Both the position numbers and the translations under genes were made by a program. The notes below the pieces were generated by a model. It was not told the origin of the DNA. It saw only the letters and a program-made list of their open reading frames with translations, and did not search any database. Positions 54,729 to 63,361 of a stretch of DNA of 64,000 bases are shown here, piece by piece (position 1 is the stretch's first letter; each line of letters opens with the position of its first letter). The stretch lies in NCBI RefSeq assembly GCF_024346455.1, contig NZ_JAGQCY010000001.1:270827-334826 (forward strand). Reading direction: 5' to 3'. Origin of the DNA: Cyanobium sp. Aljojuca 7A6 (GTDB lineage: Bacteria > Cyanobacteriota > Cyanobacteriia > PCC-6307 > Cyanobiaceae).

Positions 54729-55238
54729 ATGCCCATCCCCGCCGCCCACACCTGCAGCAAGAGCTACGGCGGCTTCCCCTGCTGCCACCGCCAGTGGCGC
54801 CACCCGGGCCACTGCCGTTTCGTGCACGGCTACAGCCGCAGCTTCACCTTCTGGTTCGCCGCCCACCACCTCGATGTCCACGGCTTCGTGGTCGATTTCT
54901 CCAGCCTCCAGCCCCTGCGCGAGCGGCTGGAGCAGCAGTTCGACCACACCTTCCTGGTCAACCACGACGACCCCCTGCTGGCCCAGTGGCAGACCCTGCA
55001 TGAGCAGGGCGCCCTCGACCTGCGCGTGATGGCCAACGTGGGCATGGAGGCCAGCGCCGAACTGGCCTGGGGCTGGGCCAACGAGATGCTGCACCAGCGG
55101 GATGGGGGCCGCAGCTGCTGCTGGCGCGTGGAAGCCCGCGAGAACGAGGCCAACGCCGCCTGTTTCCGCGCCCTCCCCGCCTGGTTTGAGGCCGGCGCCG
55201 CCACCGCCGCCGCCCCGGAACCCTGGCCGGCGCCGTGA
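54729..55238 (+). CDS. QueD/PTPS-like protein (6-carboxytetrahydropterin synthase family) with altered Zn motif
   Basis: 169 residues. The tunnel-fold family is indicated by [40 protein letters not shown] and [13 protein letters not shown] (catalytic Asp-His) and [15 protein letters not shown]. The usual zinc motif C-x-x-x-H-G-H reads C-R-F-V-H-G-Y, so one Zn ligand is replaced by Tyr; an unusual His/Cys-rich insert, [12 protein letters not shown], precedes it and might supply ligands. It may therefore differ from standard QueD in queuosine synthesis. It heads a five-gene operon with a Fur-family regulator, the arrangement known for zinc-replacement paralogues. Confidence 0.82.
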   Translation: MPIPAAHTCSKSYGGFPCCHRQWRHPGHCRFVHGYSRSFTFWFAAHHLDVHGFVVDFSSLQPLRERLEQQFDHTFLVNHDDPLLAQWQTLHEQGALDLRVMANVGMEASAELAWGWANEMLHQRDGGRSCCWRVEARENEANAACFRALPAWFEAGAATAAAPEPWPAP

Positions 55239-56203
55239 TCCTCACGCGACTGGCCACCGCCTGGGCCCTGTTCCAGGGGCTGCTGATCGAGGCGCTGCCC
55301 TTCCTGCTGATCGGCGTGCTGATCTCCGCCGGCGCCCGCTGGTTCGCCCCCGGCGGCCGCTGGCTGCGGCGGCTGCCGACCCACCCCCTGCTGGGGCCCC
55401 TCACCGGAGCCGCCCTCGGTTTCGCCCTGCCGGCCTGCGAATGCGGCAACGTGCCGGTGGCCCGCCGCATGCTCAGCGGTGGTGCGCCCCTCGGCGCCGG
55501 CCTCGGCTTCCTGTTCGCCGCCCCCGTGCTCAACCCGATCGTGATCGCCAGCACCTGGGCCGCTTTCCCCGACCAGCCCTGGCTGCTGCTGGCCCGGCCC
55601 ATCGGCGCCGTGGTGGTGGCCGTGGGCCTGTCCCTGCTGCTGGGCCTGGTGAGCGAACCGCTGCTGCTGCAGCCCGACCTGCTGGCCGAACGGCGCCTGC
55701 ACCAGCCCCTGGCGGCAGTGGGGCTGCTGGAGCGCTCCAGCGGCCTGGTGGGGTCCCCAGCGCCGTCGGCCCTCAGCGCTGAGGCCGCCCCGGTCCGGCC
55801 GCCCCTGGCCGAACTCATGAAGCACGCCAGCCAGGAGTTCCTGTATCTGGCCCTGCTGCTGGTGATGGGCAGCGTCATCGCCGCCCTGGTGCAGTCGTTC
55901 GTGCCCCGCAGCTGGCTGCTGGCGGTGGGCGGCGCCCCCACCCTCTCGATCCTGGCCCTGATGTTGCTGGCCCTGGTGGTGTCAGTGTGCTCGAGCGTGG
56001 ATGCGTTCCTGGCCCTCAGCTTCGCCGCCCAGGTCACCCCCGGGGCCCTGCTCGCCTTCCTGCTCCTGGGCCCGGTGATCGACCTCAAACTCGTCAGCCT
56101 GCTCGGGCTGCTGTTCCGCCCCCGCGGCCTGGTGCTCACCACCGCCGGGGCCGCCCTGATGGTGCTGCTGATCGGCCAGTGGGTGAACCTGTGGCGCCTG
56201 TGA
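55235..56203 (+). CDS. YraQ/DUF318 family permease
   Basis: 322 residues, GTG start overlapping the preceding stop (GTGA). Eight or so TM helices in two bundles; the family signature is [18 protein letters not shown] and [13 protein letters not shown] in the first half and [19 protein letters not shown] with [12 protein letters not shown] in the second. These permeases are predicted to export or import metals or small solutes; the transported species is not established. It is followed by the TIGR03943 gene, its usual partner. Confidence 0.9.
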   Translation: MILTRLATAWALFQGLLIEALPFLLIGVLISAGARWFAPGGRWLRRLPTHPLLGPLTGAALGFALPACECGNVPVARRMLSGGAPLGAGLGFLFAAPVLNPIVIASTWAAFPDQPWLLLARPIGAVVVAVGLSLLLGLVSEPLLLQPDLLAERRLHQPLAAVGLLERSSGLVGSPAPSALSAEAAPVRPPLAELMKHASQEFLYLALLLVMGSVIAALVQSFVPRSWLLAVGGAPTLSILALMLLALVVSVCSSVDAFLALSFAAQVTPGALLAFLLLGPVIDLKLVSLLGLLFRPRGLVLTTAGAALMVLLIGQWVNLWRL

Positions 56204-56907
56204 CTCCCCCACCGCTGCAGCGGGCCCCCCTCTGGCGCGCCGCCAGCCTCGGCCTCTGGGCCCTGGTGCTGCTGGTCAGCGGCGTCGACGGCCGCCTCGA
56301 CCTCCTCCTGCGGGCCGTGTTCCACCCCCTGGTGACCCTGGCCGGCCTGCTGCTGCTGCTCGTCGCCCTGCTGCAGCTTCGCCTCGCCTTCGGGCCCGGC
56401 CGGCAGGAGCGGGGCGACCGGCGCCAGGCCCGCACCCTGCTGCTCACCGCCGCCATCGCCCTGCTGGTGCTGCTGCTGCCGCCGGCTCCCTCCTTCGCCG
56501 ACCTGGCCGGCCAGCGCCCCCGCGACGAGACCGCCGAAAGCGAGCTCAGCTTCGTGCTGCCCCCCGCCCAGCGCAGCCTCACCGACTGGGTGCGGCTGCT
56601 GCGCAGCCAGCCCGATCCCAAGCTGTTCGCCGGCGATCCGGTGCGCATCAGCGGTTTCGTGCTGCCCAAGGAGGGTGAACCGCCCCAGCTGGCCCGCCTG
56701 CTGGTGCGCTGCTGCCTGGCCGATGCCTCCCCGGTGGGGCTTCCCGTCCACTGGCCCGCCGGCCAGGCCCCCTTCCCCGCCGACCAGTGGCTGGCCATCG
56801 ACGGCGTGATGGGCCTGGGGCCCGCCCCCGGCGGTGGCGAGCGGCTGGAGGTGGTCCCCAGCCGCATCCGGCCGATCCCCCGGCCCGCCCGGCCCCTGGA
56901 ACCATGA
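56200..56907 (+). CDS. TIGR03943-type putative permease partner subunit
   Basis: 235 residues, GTG start overlapping the permease stop (GTGA). Two N-terminal TM helices (AASLGLWALVLLVSGVDG, FHPLVTLAGLLLLLVALL) and a third (LLLTAAIALLVLLLPPAPSF) lead to an extracytoplasmic OB-like domain with VRISGFVLPKEG, LVRCCLADASPVGLPVHW and WLAIDGVMGLG. The CCLAD segment is a family mark. With the YraQ-type permease it forms the two-component permease pair widespread in bacteria (YcgR/YcgQ type). Confidence 0.9.
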   Translation: MTPPPLQRAPLWRAASLGLWALVLLVSGVDGRLDLLLRAVFHPLVTLAGLLLLLVALLQLRLAFGPGRQERGDRRQARTLLLTAAIALLVLLLPPAPSFADLAGQRPRDETAESELSFVLPPAQRSLTDWVRLLRSQPDPKLFAGDPVRISGFVLPKEGEPPQLARLLVRCCLADASPVGLPVHWPAGQAPFPADQWLAIDGVMGLGPAPGGGERLEVVPSRIRPIPRPARPLEP

Positions 56908-58271
56908 GCCTGCGCTCCCGCTTCCCCTGGGCCCGGCCCCTGCCCCTCTCCTTGAGCCTGGCGGCCCTGCTGGCCCTGGTTCAGCAGCAGCTGCTGCTGC
57001 GCCAGCCGCCCCGGCTCGAGCGGCTCACCCCGGTGGCGGCCAGTTCCGGGCCCGCCGCCCTGCAGGCCCGCTTCAGCCGGCCGATGGATCCCGCCAGCCT
57101 GGCCGCCGAAAGCAGCCTCTCGCCCGCCCTGGCCCACCGCTGGCTCGGGGATGGCGACACCCTGTTGCTCAACCTGGCCCCCGACCAGCGCGTCAGCTCC
57201 CCGTTGATCCTGCAGCTGGCCGGCCGCGATCGCCGCGGCCTGGCCCTGCCCCCCCAGCGCTGGCAGTGGGATCCGCGGCCCCGGCTGCTGGCGGTGGTGC
57301 CGGTGGGCGCCGGCGAGCAGGTGCAGCTGCGCGACCACGACGGCCGCTGGCGGCCGATCACACCGGTCTGGCCGCGGATCACCATGCTCGAGCCGCTCGG
57401 CAACGGCGAGGCCGTGGCGGTGGTGGCCCGCTCCGAAGCCGGCCGCTTCCGGGTCTGGCGGGTGCCCCTGCGCCAGCAGCCCCTGCGCCCCCTCGGCCGC
57501 CAGGGCAGCGCCGCCCCTGCCCCCGTGCAGGCCGGCGCGCCCGAGCCCCTCGGCGCCACTGACATGGTGTTTGCCCACATCAGCGGCAACCGCCGCGGCG
57601 ATCTGCTGGTGCAGGCGGGCGGGGAGCAGCCCGACCAGGTGAGCCTCCAGCTCTGGCCCGTCAGCGGCGGCCCGCAAAACCTGCCGCTCGAGGCCAGCGG
57701 TGCGGTGCGGCTGCTGCCGGAGGGCGGCTCGGCGGTGGTGCCGGAGATCGATGGCCTCAGCCTCCAGGACCTGCCGCCCCGGCCGCCCCGCCGCCAGACC
57801 CTGCCCGGCAGCCGCGACCTGAGCAGCTTCTGTCCCCGGGCCGGGCGGGCGCTGCTGGTGCGCCACTGGCCCGATTTCCGCCGCTCCCTGGAGCTGGTGG
57901 AGCCGGGCCTGGCCCCACGCCAGCTCTGGATCGGCCCCCAGGCCCTGGTGGCGACGGCCTGCAGCCGCGGCGGTGAACGCATCTGGGCCATGCTCGTCGA
58001 AGGGGCAGGCCGCCCGGCCCTCACCCTGGTCAGCCTCGACCGCCGCGGCGCCGTGCTGGCCACCAAGCGCCTCAGCCGCTGGGAGCTGGAACCCGGCACC
58101 GGCCTCAGCTACGACCCCACCAGCGACCGGCTGGCCGTGGTGCTGCGCCCGCTGGAGCAGACCCAGGGGCCCCCGCCACCGGCCCAGGTGGTGCTGATCG
58201 ACGCCACCAGCCTCACCCCCGTGCCCCTGGCCCAGGAGGCGCTCCAGGCCATCTGGCTGCCGGCAGGGTAG
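56904..58271 (+). CDS. Exported hypothetical protein, propeller-like
   Basis: 455 residues, ATG overlapping the previous stop (ATGA). An N-terminal signal/anchor (LPLSLSLAALLALVQQQLLL) precedes a small Ig-like bacterial domain (ALQARFSRPMDPASLAAESS and LLNLAPDQRV) and then repeated beta-strand blades with WRVPL, LQLWPVSG and LVVLRP-like ends, suggesting a beta-propeller. I do not recognise a named family. Its fixed place in the metal-type operon between the permease pair and the Fur-family gene suggests an envelope metal-handling role; that is inference. Confidence 0.8.
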   Translation: MSLRSRFPWARPLPLSLSLAALLALVQQQLLLRQPPRLERLTPVAASSGPAALQARFSRPMDPASLAAESSLSPALAHRWLGDGDTLLLNLAPDQRVSSPLILQLAGRDRRGLALPPQRWQWDPRPRLLAVVPVGAGEQVQLRDHDGRWRPITPVWPRITMLEPLGNGEAVAVVARSEAGRFRVWRVPLRQQPLRPLGRQGSAAPAPVQAGAPEPLGATDMVFAHISGNRRGDLLVQAGGEQPDQVSLQLWPVSGGPQNLPLEASGAVRLLPEGGSAVVPEIDGLSLQDLPPRPPRRQTLPGSRDLSSFCPRAGRALLVRHWPDFRRSLELVEPGLAPRQLWIGPQALVATACSRGGERIWAMLVEGAGRPALTLVSLDRRGAVLATKRLSRWELEPGTGLSYDPTSDRLAVVLRPLEQTQGPPPPAQVVLIDATSLTPVPLAQEALQAIWLPAG

Positions 58272-58281
58272 AAACGGGACC

Positions 58282-58683
58282 ATGCAGGCCCCCTCCGTCC
58301 CTGATCTCCCCCCCCGCCAGGCCTCCCTGCTGGCGGAACTGCGCCAGGCCGACGGGGAGCTGAGCGGCCAGGATCTCCACGCCCGCCTCCGGGGTGGCCC
58401 CGCCGCCATGGGTCTGGCCACCGTCTACCGCCACCTGCGCCAGCTGCAGCAGCGGGGCCTGGTGCGCTGCCGCCACCTGCCCAGCGGCGAGGCCCTCTAC
58501 GCGCCGACGGAACGGGACGAGCACCACCTCACCTGCGTCGACTGCGGCAGCACCCGGGTGCTCAGCCACTGCCCGGTGCACAACCTGCACCTTCCCGGTG
58601 AGGACCTCGGCGGCTTTCAGCCGCTGTATCACACCCTGGAATTCTTCGGGCTGTGCGAGCGCTGCCGGGGCGTCAGCCCTTGA
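58282..58683 (+). CDS. Fur-family transcription regulator (Zur-like)
   Basis: 133 residues. Winged helix with LSGQDLHARLRGG and GLATVYRHLRQLQQRGLVRC, then the metal-binding C-domain with HHLTCVDCGSTRVLSHCPVH (CxxC structural zinc site) and a second CERC pair near the end. Members sense Fe, Zn or other metals. The last gene of the five-gene operon, 10 nt after the hypothetical gene, and near a COG0523 GTPase, it is most likely a zinc regulator, but iron cannot be excluded because the Fut iron genes are 2 kb downstream. Confidence 0.9.
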   Translation: MQAPSVPDLPPRQASLLAELRQADGELSGQDLHARLRGGPAAMGLATVYRHLRQLQQRGLVRCRHLPSGEALYAPTERDEHHLTCVDCGSTRVLSHCPVHNLHLPGEDLGGFQPLYHTLEFFGLCERCRGVSP

Positions 58684-59080
58684 GGCTGTCGCGGTGCAGC
58701 ACCGCCATCACCTCGAGGATCTGGCTGCAGCGCTCGGCCGGCACGCTGATCAGTTCCCCCAGCCGCTGCAGCATCTGCTGCTCCACCGGCTTGAAGCTGC
58801 GGTTGGTGTGCACCAGCAGGGCCGCCATCGCGTAGGCCGTCTCCTGCTGGGGAGGGGTCAGCACCGGCGCGGCCTCGATCAGCAGCGTCTCCCAGCCGCC
58901 GCTGCGCAGCCGCCCCAGCAGGCCCTCGAACATTGCCCCCATCACGGCTTCACCGAGCTTGCTGTAGGGCGAGCGCACCTCCAGCAGCTGGCGCAGCATG
59001 GCGGCCTCATCGGCGTCGAGGGCACCATCGCAGGCCACGGCGGCAAGGCCGATGGCGGCGAAGGCTTCGCTGGGGTTCAT
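58673..59080 (-). CDS. TerB-family (tellurite resistance-like) protein
   Basis: 135 residues, MNPSEAFAAIGLAAVACDGA. TerB-like all-helical domain: AVACDGALDADEAAMLRQLL, GLLGRLRSGGWETLLIEAAP, QETAYAMAALLVHTNRSFKP, ending with EVMAVLHRDSLKG. TerB-type domains bind divalent metals through conserved Asp/Glu; the cellular role in cyanobacteria is unknown. It overlaps the convergent Fur-family gene by 11 nt and diverges from the CobW gene. Confidence 0.85.
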   Translation of the reverse strand: MNPSEAFAAIGLAAVACDGALDADEAAMLRQLLEVRSPYSKLGEAVMGAMFEGLLGRLRSGGWETLLIEAAPVLTPPQQETAYAMAALLVHTNRSFKPVEQQMLQRLGELISVPAERCSQILEVMAVLHRDSLKG

Positions 59081-59185
59081 GGACCGGTTTCGAAGAGCGC
59101 CATTCCAGCAGTCTTTACGGCGCTGCTGGGGCGCCCATGGGGCGGTCGCGCCGGCAGAATCACCACAACGCCTTTGCTTCTCCCC

Positions 59186-60367
59186 ATGACCAGCACGAAA
59201 CTGGATGCCCCGACAGCGGCGGCGGTGGTCAGCGAGGCCAAGCCGATCTCCGTGCCGGTGACGATCCTCACCGGGTTCCTGGGGGCGGGCAAAACCACCC
59301 TGCTCAACCACATCCTCACCAACCAGGAGGGGGTCAAGACCGCCGTGCTGGTGAATGAGTTCGGCGAGATCGGCATCGACAACGAGCTGATCGTGGCCAC
59401 CGGCGACGACATGGTGGAACTGAGCAACGGCTGCATCTGCTGCTCGATCAACGGCGAGCTTCTGGAGGCCGTCTACCGGGTGCTGGAGCGCCCCGAACCG
59501 GTCGACTACCTGGTGGTGGAGACCACCGGGCTGGCCGATCCCCTGCCCGTGGCCATGACCTTCCTCGGCAGCGACCTGCGCGACCTGACCCGGCTCGATT
59601 CGATCATCACCCTGGTGGACGCGGAGAACTTCGGCGCCGAGACGCTGCAGGGGGAGGTGGGCCGCTCCCAGATCATCTACGGCGACATGATCCTTCTCAA
59701 CAAGTGCGACCTGGTCAGCGAGGAGCGGCTGGACGCCCTCGAAGCCGAGCTGCGGGCGATCAAGAACGAGGCCCGCATCCTGCGCTCGGTGAAGGGGGCG
59801 GTGCCCTTGCCGCTGCTGCTGAGCGTGGGCCTGTTCGAGACCGACAAGGTGGTGGCCCAGCAGCAGGCCCCCGCCGCCCCCAGCCACGACCACGATCACG
59901 GCCATCCCCACGCTCACGACAGCGAAGACCACAGCCACTGCGACCATGACCACGGTCACTGCGAGCACGAACCCGAGGCCGCAACCACAAGCGGAGGCCA
60001 CGATCACGGCCATCTCCACGATCACGACCACGACCACGGCAGCCATCCGGACCACCAGGCCATCGAGGGCTTCACCTCCCTCTCCTTCCGCAGCGACGGC
60101 CCCTTCTCGCTGCGGAAGTTCCAGAATTTCCTCGACAACCAGATGCCGGCCGGCATCTTTCGCGCCAAGGGCATCCTCTGGTTCAACGAAAGCGAGCGCC
60201 GCCACGTGTTCCACCTGGCCGGCAAGCGCTTCTCCATCGACGACAGCGACTGGCCGGGGGAACGCAAGAACCAGCTGGTGCTGATCGGCAAGGATCTCGA
60301 CCACAAGCGGCTGCGCCAGCAACTCCAGGCTTGTGTGGCCAAGGAGGCGGGCAAGGGCTTCGCCTGA
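59186..60367 (+). CDS. CobW/COG0523 family metal-chaperone GTPase with His-rich loop
   Basis: 393 residues from ATG 59186. G-domain motifs are TGFLGAGKTT (residues 29-38), the metal-binding CICC at 83-86, ETTGLADP and LLNKCDL. A long His/Asp-rich insert at about 233-290 contains many HDHDH runs. The CobW C-terminal domain follows (FTSLSFRSDGPFSLRKFQNF, GIFRAKGILWF). The subgroup includes Zn chaperones that supply metalloenzymes under zinc limitation (COG0523/ZNG1-like). Position beside a Fur-family regulator and permease pair supports zinc handling. A much longer open frame upstream is antisense to the TerB gene and is rejected. Confidence 0.93.
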   Translation: MTSTKLDAPTAAAVVSEAKPISVPVTILTGFLGAGKTTLLNHILTNQEGVKTAVLVNEFGEIGIDNELIVATGDDMVELSNGCICCSINGELLEAVYRVLERPEPVDYLVVETTGLADPLPVAMTFLGSDLRDLTRLDSIITLVDAENFGAETLQGEVGRSQIIYGDMILLNKCDLVSEERLDALEAELRAIKNEARILRSVKGAVPLPLLLSVGLFETDKVVAQQQAPAAPSHDHDHGHPHAHDSEDHSHCDHDHGHCEHEPEAATTSGGHDHGHLHDHDHDHGSHPDHQAIEGFTSLSFRSDGPFSLRKFQNFLDNQMPAGIFRAKGILWFNESERRHVFHLAGKRFSIDDSDWPGERKNQLVLIGKDLDHKRLRQQLQACVAKEAGKGFA

Positions 60368-60454
60368 TCGCCCTTGCTCTTTTGGCCGAATGGCGGCAAC
60401 CACTACGGAAGCACTGGCTGGCGCCGCTAGGGTTGCGTCCTACGAACGTTTCCC

Positions 60455-60598
60455 ATGACCGAGTTCCTCCTGATGACGGGCGTGCTCGCCCTTCTCGGTC
60501 TGGTGTTGTGGATGGCGATGGACTCGGACGACGACAATGGCGGCGGCGGCCTGATGCAACCCGCCCTGATCCCGGTGCGGCGCTCCACGTCCTATTGA
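60455..60598 (+). CDS. Small membrane protein, 47 aa
   Basis: MTEFLLMTGVLALLGLVLWM gives one TM helix, followed by DSDDDNGGGG and a basic tail, IPVRRSTSY. Its start is ATG 60455. Such a single-span protein with an acidic loop and basic end is seen in Synechococcus/Cyanobium genomes as hypothetical, as I recall. Its stop lies directly before the inverted repeat at 60600-60617, upstream of the iron-binding protein gene. Confidence 0.65.
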   Translation: MTEFLLMTGVLALLGLVLWMAMDSDDDNGGGGLMQPALIPVRRSTSY

Positions 60599-60599
60599 G

Positions 60600-60617
60600 G
60601 CGTAATCATTGTTACGC
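60600..60617. promoter_or_regulatory. Palindromic operator-like site upstream of the ferric-iron binding protein gene
   Basis: GCGTAATCATTGTTACGC is a perfect 6-6-6 inverted repeat (GCGTAA/TTACGC, centre TCATTG) 73-90 nt upstream of the ATG at 60690. Its AT-rich centre and position suit a Fur-type operator for iron control, but it departs from the classical 19-bp Fur box, so the assignment is tentative. Confidence 0.4.
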
Positions 60618-60689
60618 GCCCTAGCGTCGTTTGTTCGCTCTACCACTGGAGAGGCTTCATAGGGTCCGGGCTTGCACCCGTTCTTCACG

Positions 60690-61781
60690 ATGCCCAGCTC
60701 CAGGCTCACCCTTTGTCGTCTCTGGCTTCCCGTCGGCGGATCCGCTGCCTTGGGCGCAGCGTTGTTGGCCTTCTTCGGCAGTGCCACCCTGCCGGCCATC
60801 GGCCAGTCCAAAGACAACCATCCCGCCATCGCCCAGGCCGGCGGCACCATCGGTGTTTACTCCGGCCGGCACTACAACACCGACAAGGAGCTCTATCGCC
60901 AGTTCACCGCCCGTACGGGCATCAAGGTGAACGTGCTGGAGGCCAAGGATGACGCCCTGCTGGAGCGCCTCAAGAGTGAGGGCGCGAACAGCCCCGCCGA
61001 TGTGCTGGTGCTCGTCGACGCCGCTCGCCTCGACGCCGCCACCGACCAGGGCCTGTTCCGACCAAGCCGTTCTGCCGCCCTTCAGCGCGACGTGCCCGCC
61101 AACCTGCGCGATGCCCAGGGCCGCTGGTTCGGCCTGACGCGTCGTGTCCGCGCTGTGGTCGTCAATCCCAAGCTGGTGAATCCCGCCACGATCCGCACCT
61201 ATGCCGACCTGGCCAAGCCGGCGCTGAAAGGCAAGCTCTGCCTGCGGGAGCGCAAGAGCCCCTACAACCAGTCGCTGGTGGCCAGCCGCATGATCCTCAA
61301 CGGTGATGCCGCCACCCGCACCTGGATCCGCGGCATGGTGGCCAACATGAACCAGCCCTTCTTCACCTCCGACACCCCCCTGGCCCGGGCCGTCGCCAGG
61401 GGAGAGTGTGGCGTGGGCGTGGTGAACTCCTATTACATCGCCCGCATGCTCTCTGGTGAAGGCGGCGCCCAGGACAAGCAACTGGCCGAGCAGTTGAAGG
61501 TGGTCTACCTCAACCCGTCCCATGTCAACATCACCGGAGCCGGCGTGACCCGCCATGCCAGGAATCCGCAAGGGGCGATCAAGCTGATCGAATTCCTGGC
61601 CTCTCCCACCGGCGGCCGCGGCTACGCCGAAGCCAACAACGAATACCCCCTCAAGGGCTTCGGGGATAATCCCATCCTCAAGCGGTTCGGCACCTTCCGG
61701 GCCGATGGCGTCTCGGTGGAGCAGATCGGATCCAAGAGCAGGGCGGCCACCCAGATGATGGAAGCTACCGGCTGGAAGTAG
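60690..61781 (+). CDS. Fe(3+) ABC transporter substrate-binding protein (FutA/IdiA type)
   Basis: 363 residues from ATG 60690 (MPSSRLTLCRLWL). A signal region ends near LPAIGQS, then the iron-binding fold: GTIGVYSGRHYNTDKELYRQ, KVNVLEAKDDALLERLK, FGLTRRVRAVVVNPKLVN, KLCLRERKSPYNQSLVAS and VVNSYYIARML with the iron-ligand Tyr pair, ending YPLKGFGDNPILKRFG. The family binds ferric iron in the periplasm or protects photosystems. The permease follows 8 nt downstream. No ATPase gene is adjacent. A palindromic site upstream suggests metal-responsive control. Confidence 0.93.
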   Translation: MPSSRLTLCRLWLPVGGSAALGAALLAFFGSATLPAIGQSKDNHPAIAQAGGTIGVYSGRHYNTDKELYRQFTARTGIKVNVLEAKDDALLERLKSEGANSPADVLVLVDAARLDAATDQGLFRPSRSAALQRDVPANLRDAQGRWFGLTRRVRAVVVNPKLVNPATIRTYADLAKPALKGKLCLRERKSPYNQSLVASRMILNGDAATRTWIRGMVANMNQPFFTSDTPLARAVARGECGVGVVNSYYIARMLSGEGGAQDKQLAEQLKVVYLNPSHVNITGAGVTRHARNPQGAIKLIEFLASPTGGRGYAEANNEYPLKGFGDNPILKRFGTFRADGVSVEQIGSKSRAATQMMEATGWK

Positions 61782-61789
61782 GTCACCGG

Positions 61790-63346
61790 ATGGGGGTTTT
61801 GGCAACGTCCGAGCGGGCACCTGCCAACAGGGCCGCGCCGCCACTGCGGCGCGCACCCCTGGCAGCGGCCGTGCTCCTCGTCTGCGGCCTGGCCCTGCTG
61901 CCGTTCCTGGTCCTGGCGGGCTTTGCCGTGCGGGAGGCCGGCTCCAGCCGCCTCTGGCTTGGGAGCGAAGGCCTGGAGCAACTGACCAACACCCTGGCGC
62001 TGGTGGTGGGGGTTGGCCTGATCGGTGCCCTGCTGGGCACCGCCAACGGCTGGCTCACCGCCTGCTGCCGGTTCCCGGGCCGCCGCTGGCTGCGGCTGGC
62101 CCAGGTGCTGCCCCTGGCGGCCCCTGCCTTCGTGCTGGCTGCCGTGCTGGTCGACCTGGGCAGCCGCTGGGGCTTCCGCGTGCACGGCATCGGCTGGGCC
62201 GTGCTGCTGCTCAGCCTCACCACCTACAGCTATGTGTTCCTGCTTTCCACCGAGAGCTTCTCCGGCAGTGGTCAACGCCAGCTCGAGGCCTGCCGCAGCC
62301 TGGGCGTAGGCCCCTGGGGCAGCTTCCGGCGGGTCGCCCTGCCCCTGGCACTGCCGTCCATCGGCGCCGGGGTCGCCCTCAGCGGCATGGAGGTGGTCAA
62401 TGAGCTCGGCGCGGTGGAACTTCTGGGCGTACCCACCCTCTCGCGGGGCATCCTGCAACGCTGGCAAGGGGAAGGTGATCTGCAGGGGGCCGTGGGTCTG
62501 GCCCTGATCGCCCTGGTGCTGGTCAGCTTGCTGGTGGGGGCCGAACGCTGGATGCGTCAGCGCAGCCGCCGCTGGAACATCGGCCAGGACGGGGCCGGCA
62601 CGTTGCAGTGGGAGCTGCGGGGCTGGCGTCGCCACCTGGCCCAGCTGCTCACCCTGGCGCCGCCCCTGGCCAGCCTGGGGATCCCCCTCACCTGGCTGGT
62701 GGTGAGCCGTGACCATCTCCAGAGTGATCCGCTCGAGGAACTGCTGGCCCTCACCGGGCGCAGCCTTGGTCTGGCCCTGGTGGCCACGCTGGTCACGGTG
62801 GCGGCGGCCCTGCTGCTGGCCATCAGCCGCCGCTGGCTGTCCCAGCCCCTGCTGGGCCGGCTCACCTTCTTCGCCGGCATGGGCTACGCGGTGCCCGGCA
62901 CGGTGCTGGCCCTGGCCCTGATGCTGATCGGCGGACCGCTGCAGCTCAGCCCCCTGGTGCTGCTGCTCTGGGGCTACGGCGATCGCTTCCTGGCTGTCTC
63001 GAAACAGGGGCTCGATGCCTCATTCGAGCAAATCCCCCCCAGTCTCGATGAATGCGCCACCAGCCTCGGCTGCAGCTGGCTGGCGGTGCTGCGCCGCATC
63101 CACCTGCCCCTGCTGCGCGGTCCGCTGCTGGTGGGGGCCCTGCTCGTGTTCGTCGACGTGGTGAAGGAATTGCCCCTCACCTTCTCGCTGCGCCCCTTCG
63201 ACTTCGACACCCTCTCGGTGCGGGTCTATCAGTACGCCAGCGACGAACGGGTGGGGGCGGCCCTGGTGCCGGCGATGCTGATCCTGGCCCTGGGGCTGGC
63301 GGCCTCGGTGGCCCTCATGCCCAGCCTCGAGCGGCAGGAGAAATGA
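61790..63346 (+). CDS. Fe(3+) ABC transporter permease (FutB type)
   Basis: 518 residues with about 12 TM helices in two homologous halves. Each half ends with an EAA-type loop for contact with the ATPase: QLEACRSLGVGPWGSFRRVA in the first and DECATSLGCSWLAVLRRIHL in the second. TM-rich segments include AAAVLLVCGLALLPFLVLAG and LGRLTFFAGMGYAVPGTVLA. It forms a pair with the preceding binding protein. The ATP-binding subunit is not in the window, as is common for Fut systems where futC is unlinked. Confidence 0.93.
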   Translation: MGVLATSERAPANRAAPPLRRAPLAAAVLLVCGLALLPFLVLAGFAVREAGSSRLWLGSEGLEQLTNTLALVVGVGLIGALLGTANGWLTACCRFPGRRWLRLAQVLPLAAPAFVLAAVLVDLGSRWGFRVHGIGWAVLLLSLTTYSYVFLLSTESFSGSGQRQLEACRSLGVGPWGSFRRVALPLALPSIGAGVALSGMEVVNELGAVELLGVPTLSRGILQRWQGEGDLQGAVGLALIALVLVSLLVGAERWMRQRSRRWNIGQDGAGTLQWELRGWRRHLAQLLTLAPPLASLGIPLTWLVVSRDHLQSDPLEELLALTGRSLGLALVATLVTVAAALLLAISRRWLSQPLLGRLTFFAGMGYAVPGTVLALALMLIGGPLQLSPLVLLLWGYGDRFLAVSKQGLDASFEQIPPSLDECATSLGCSWLAVLRRIHLPLLRGPLLVGALLVFVDVVKELPLTFSLRPFDFDTLSVRVYQYASDERVGAALVPAMLILALGLAASVALMPSLERQEK

Positions 63347-63361
63347 ACCATCAGCGCGACC

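Noticed and set aside
56136..58421. 761-codon minus-strand open frame opposite the permease-partner and propeller-like genes
   Set aside because: Antisense shadow of overlapping plus-strand genes that show signal peptides and coupled starts.
58394..59185. N-terminal extension of the CobW GTPase to a 657-residue protein
   Set aside because: The extension overlaps the Fur-family gene in another frame and is antisense to the TerB gene; the family N-terminus is at ATG 59186.
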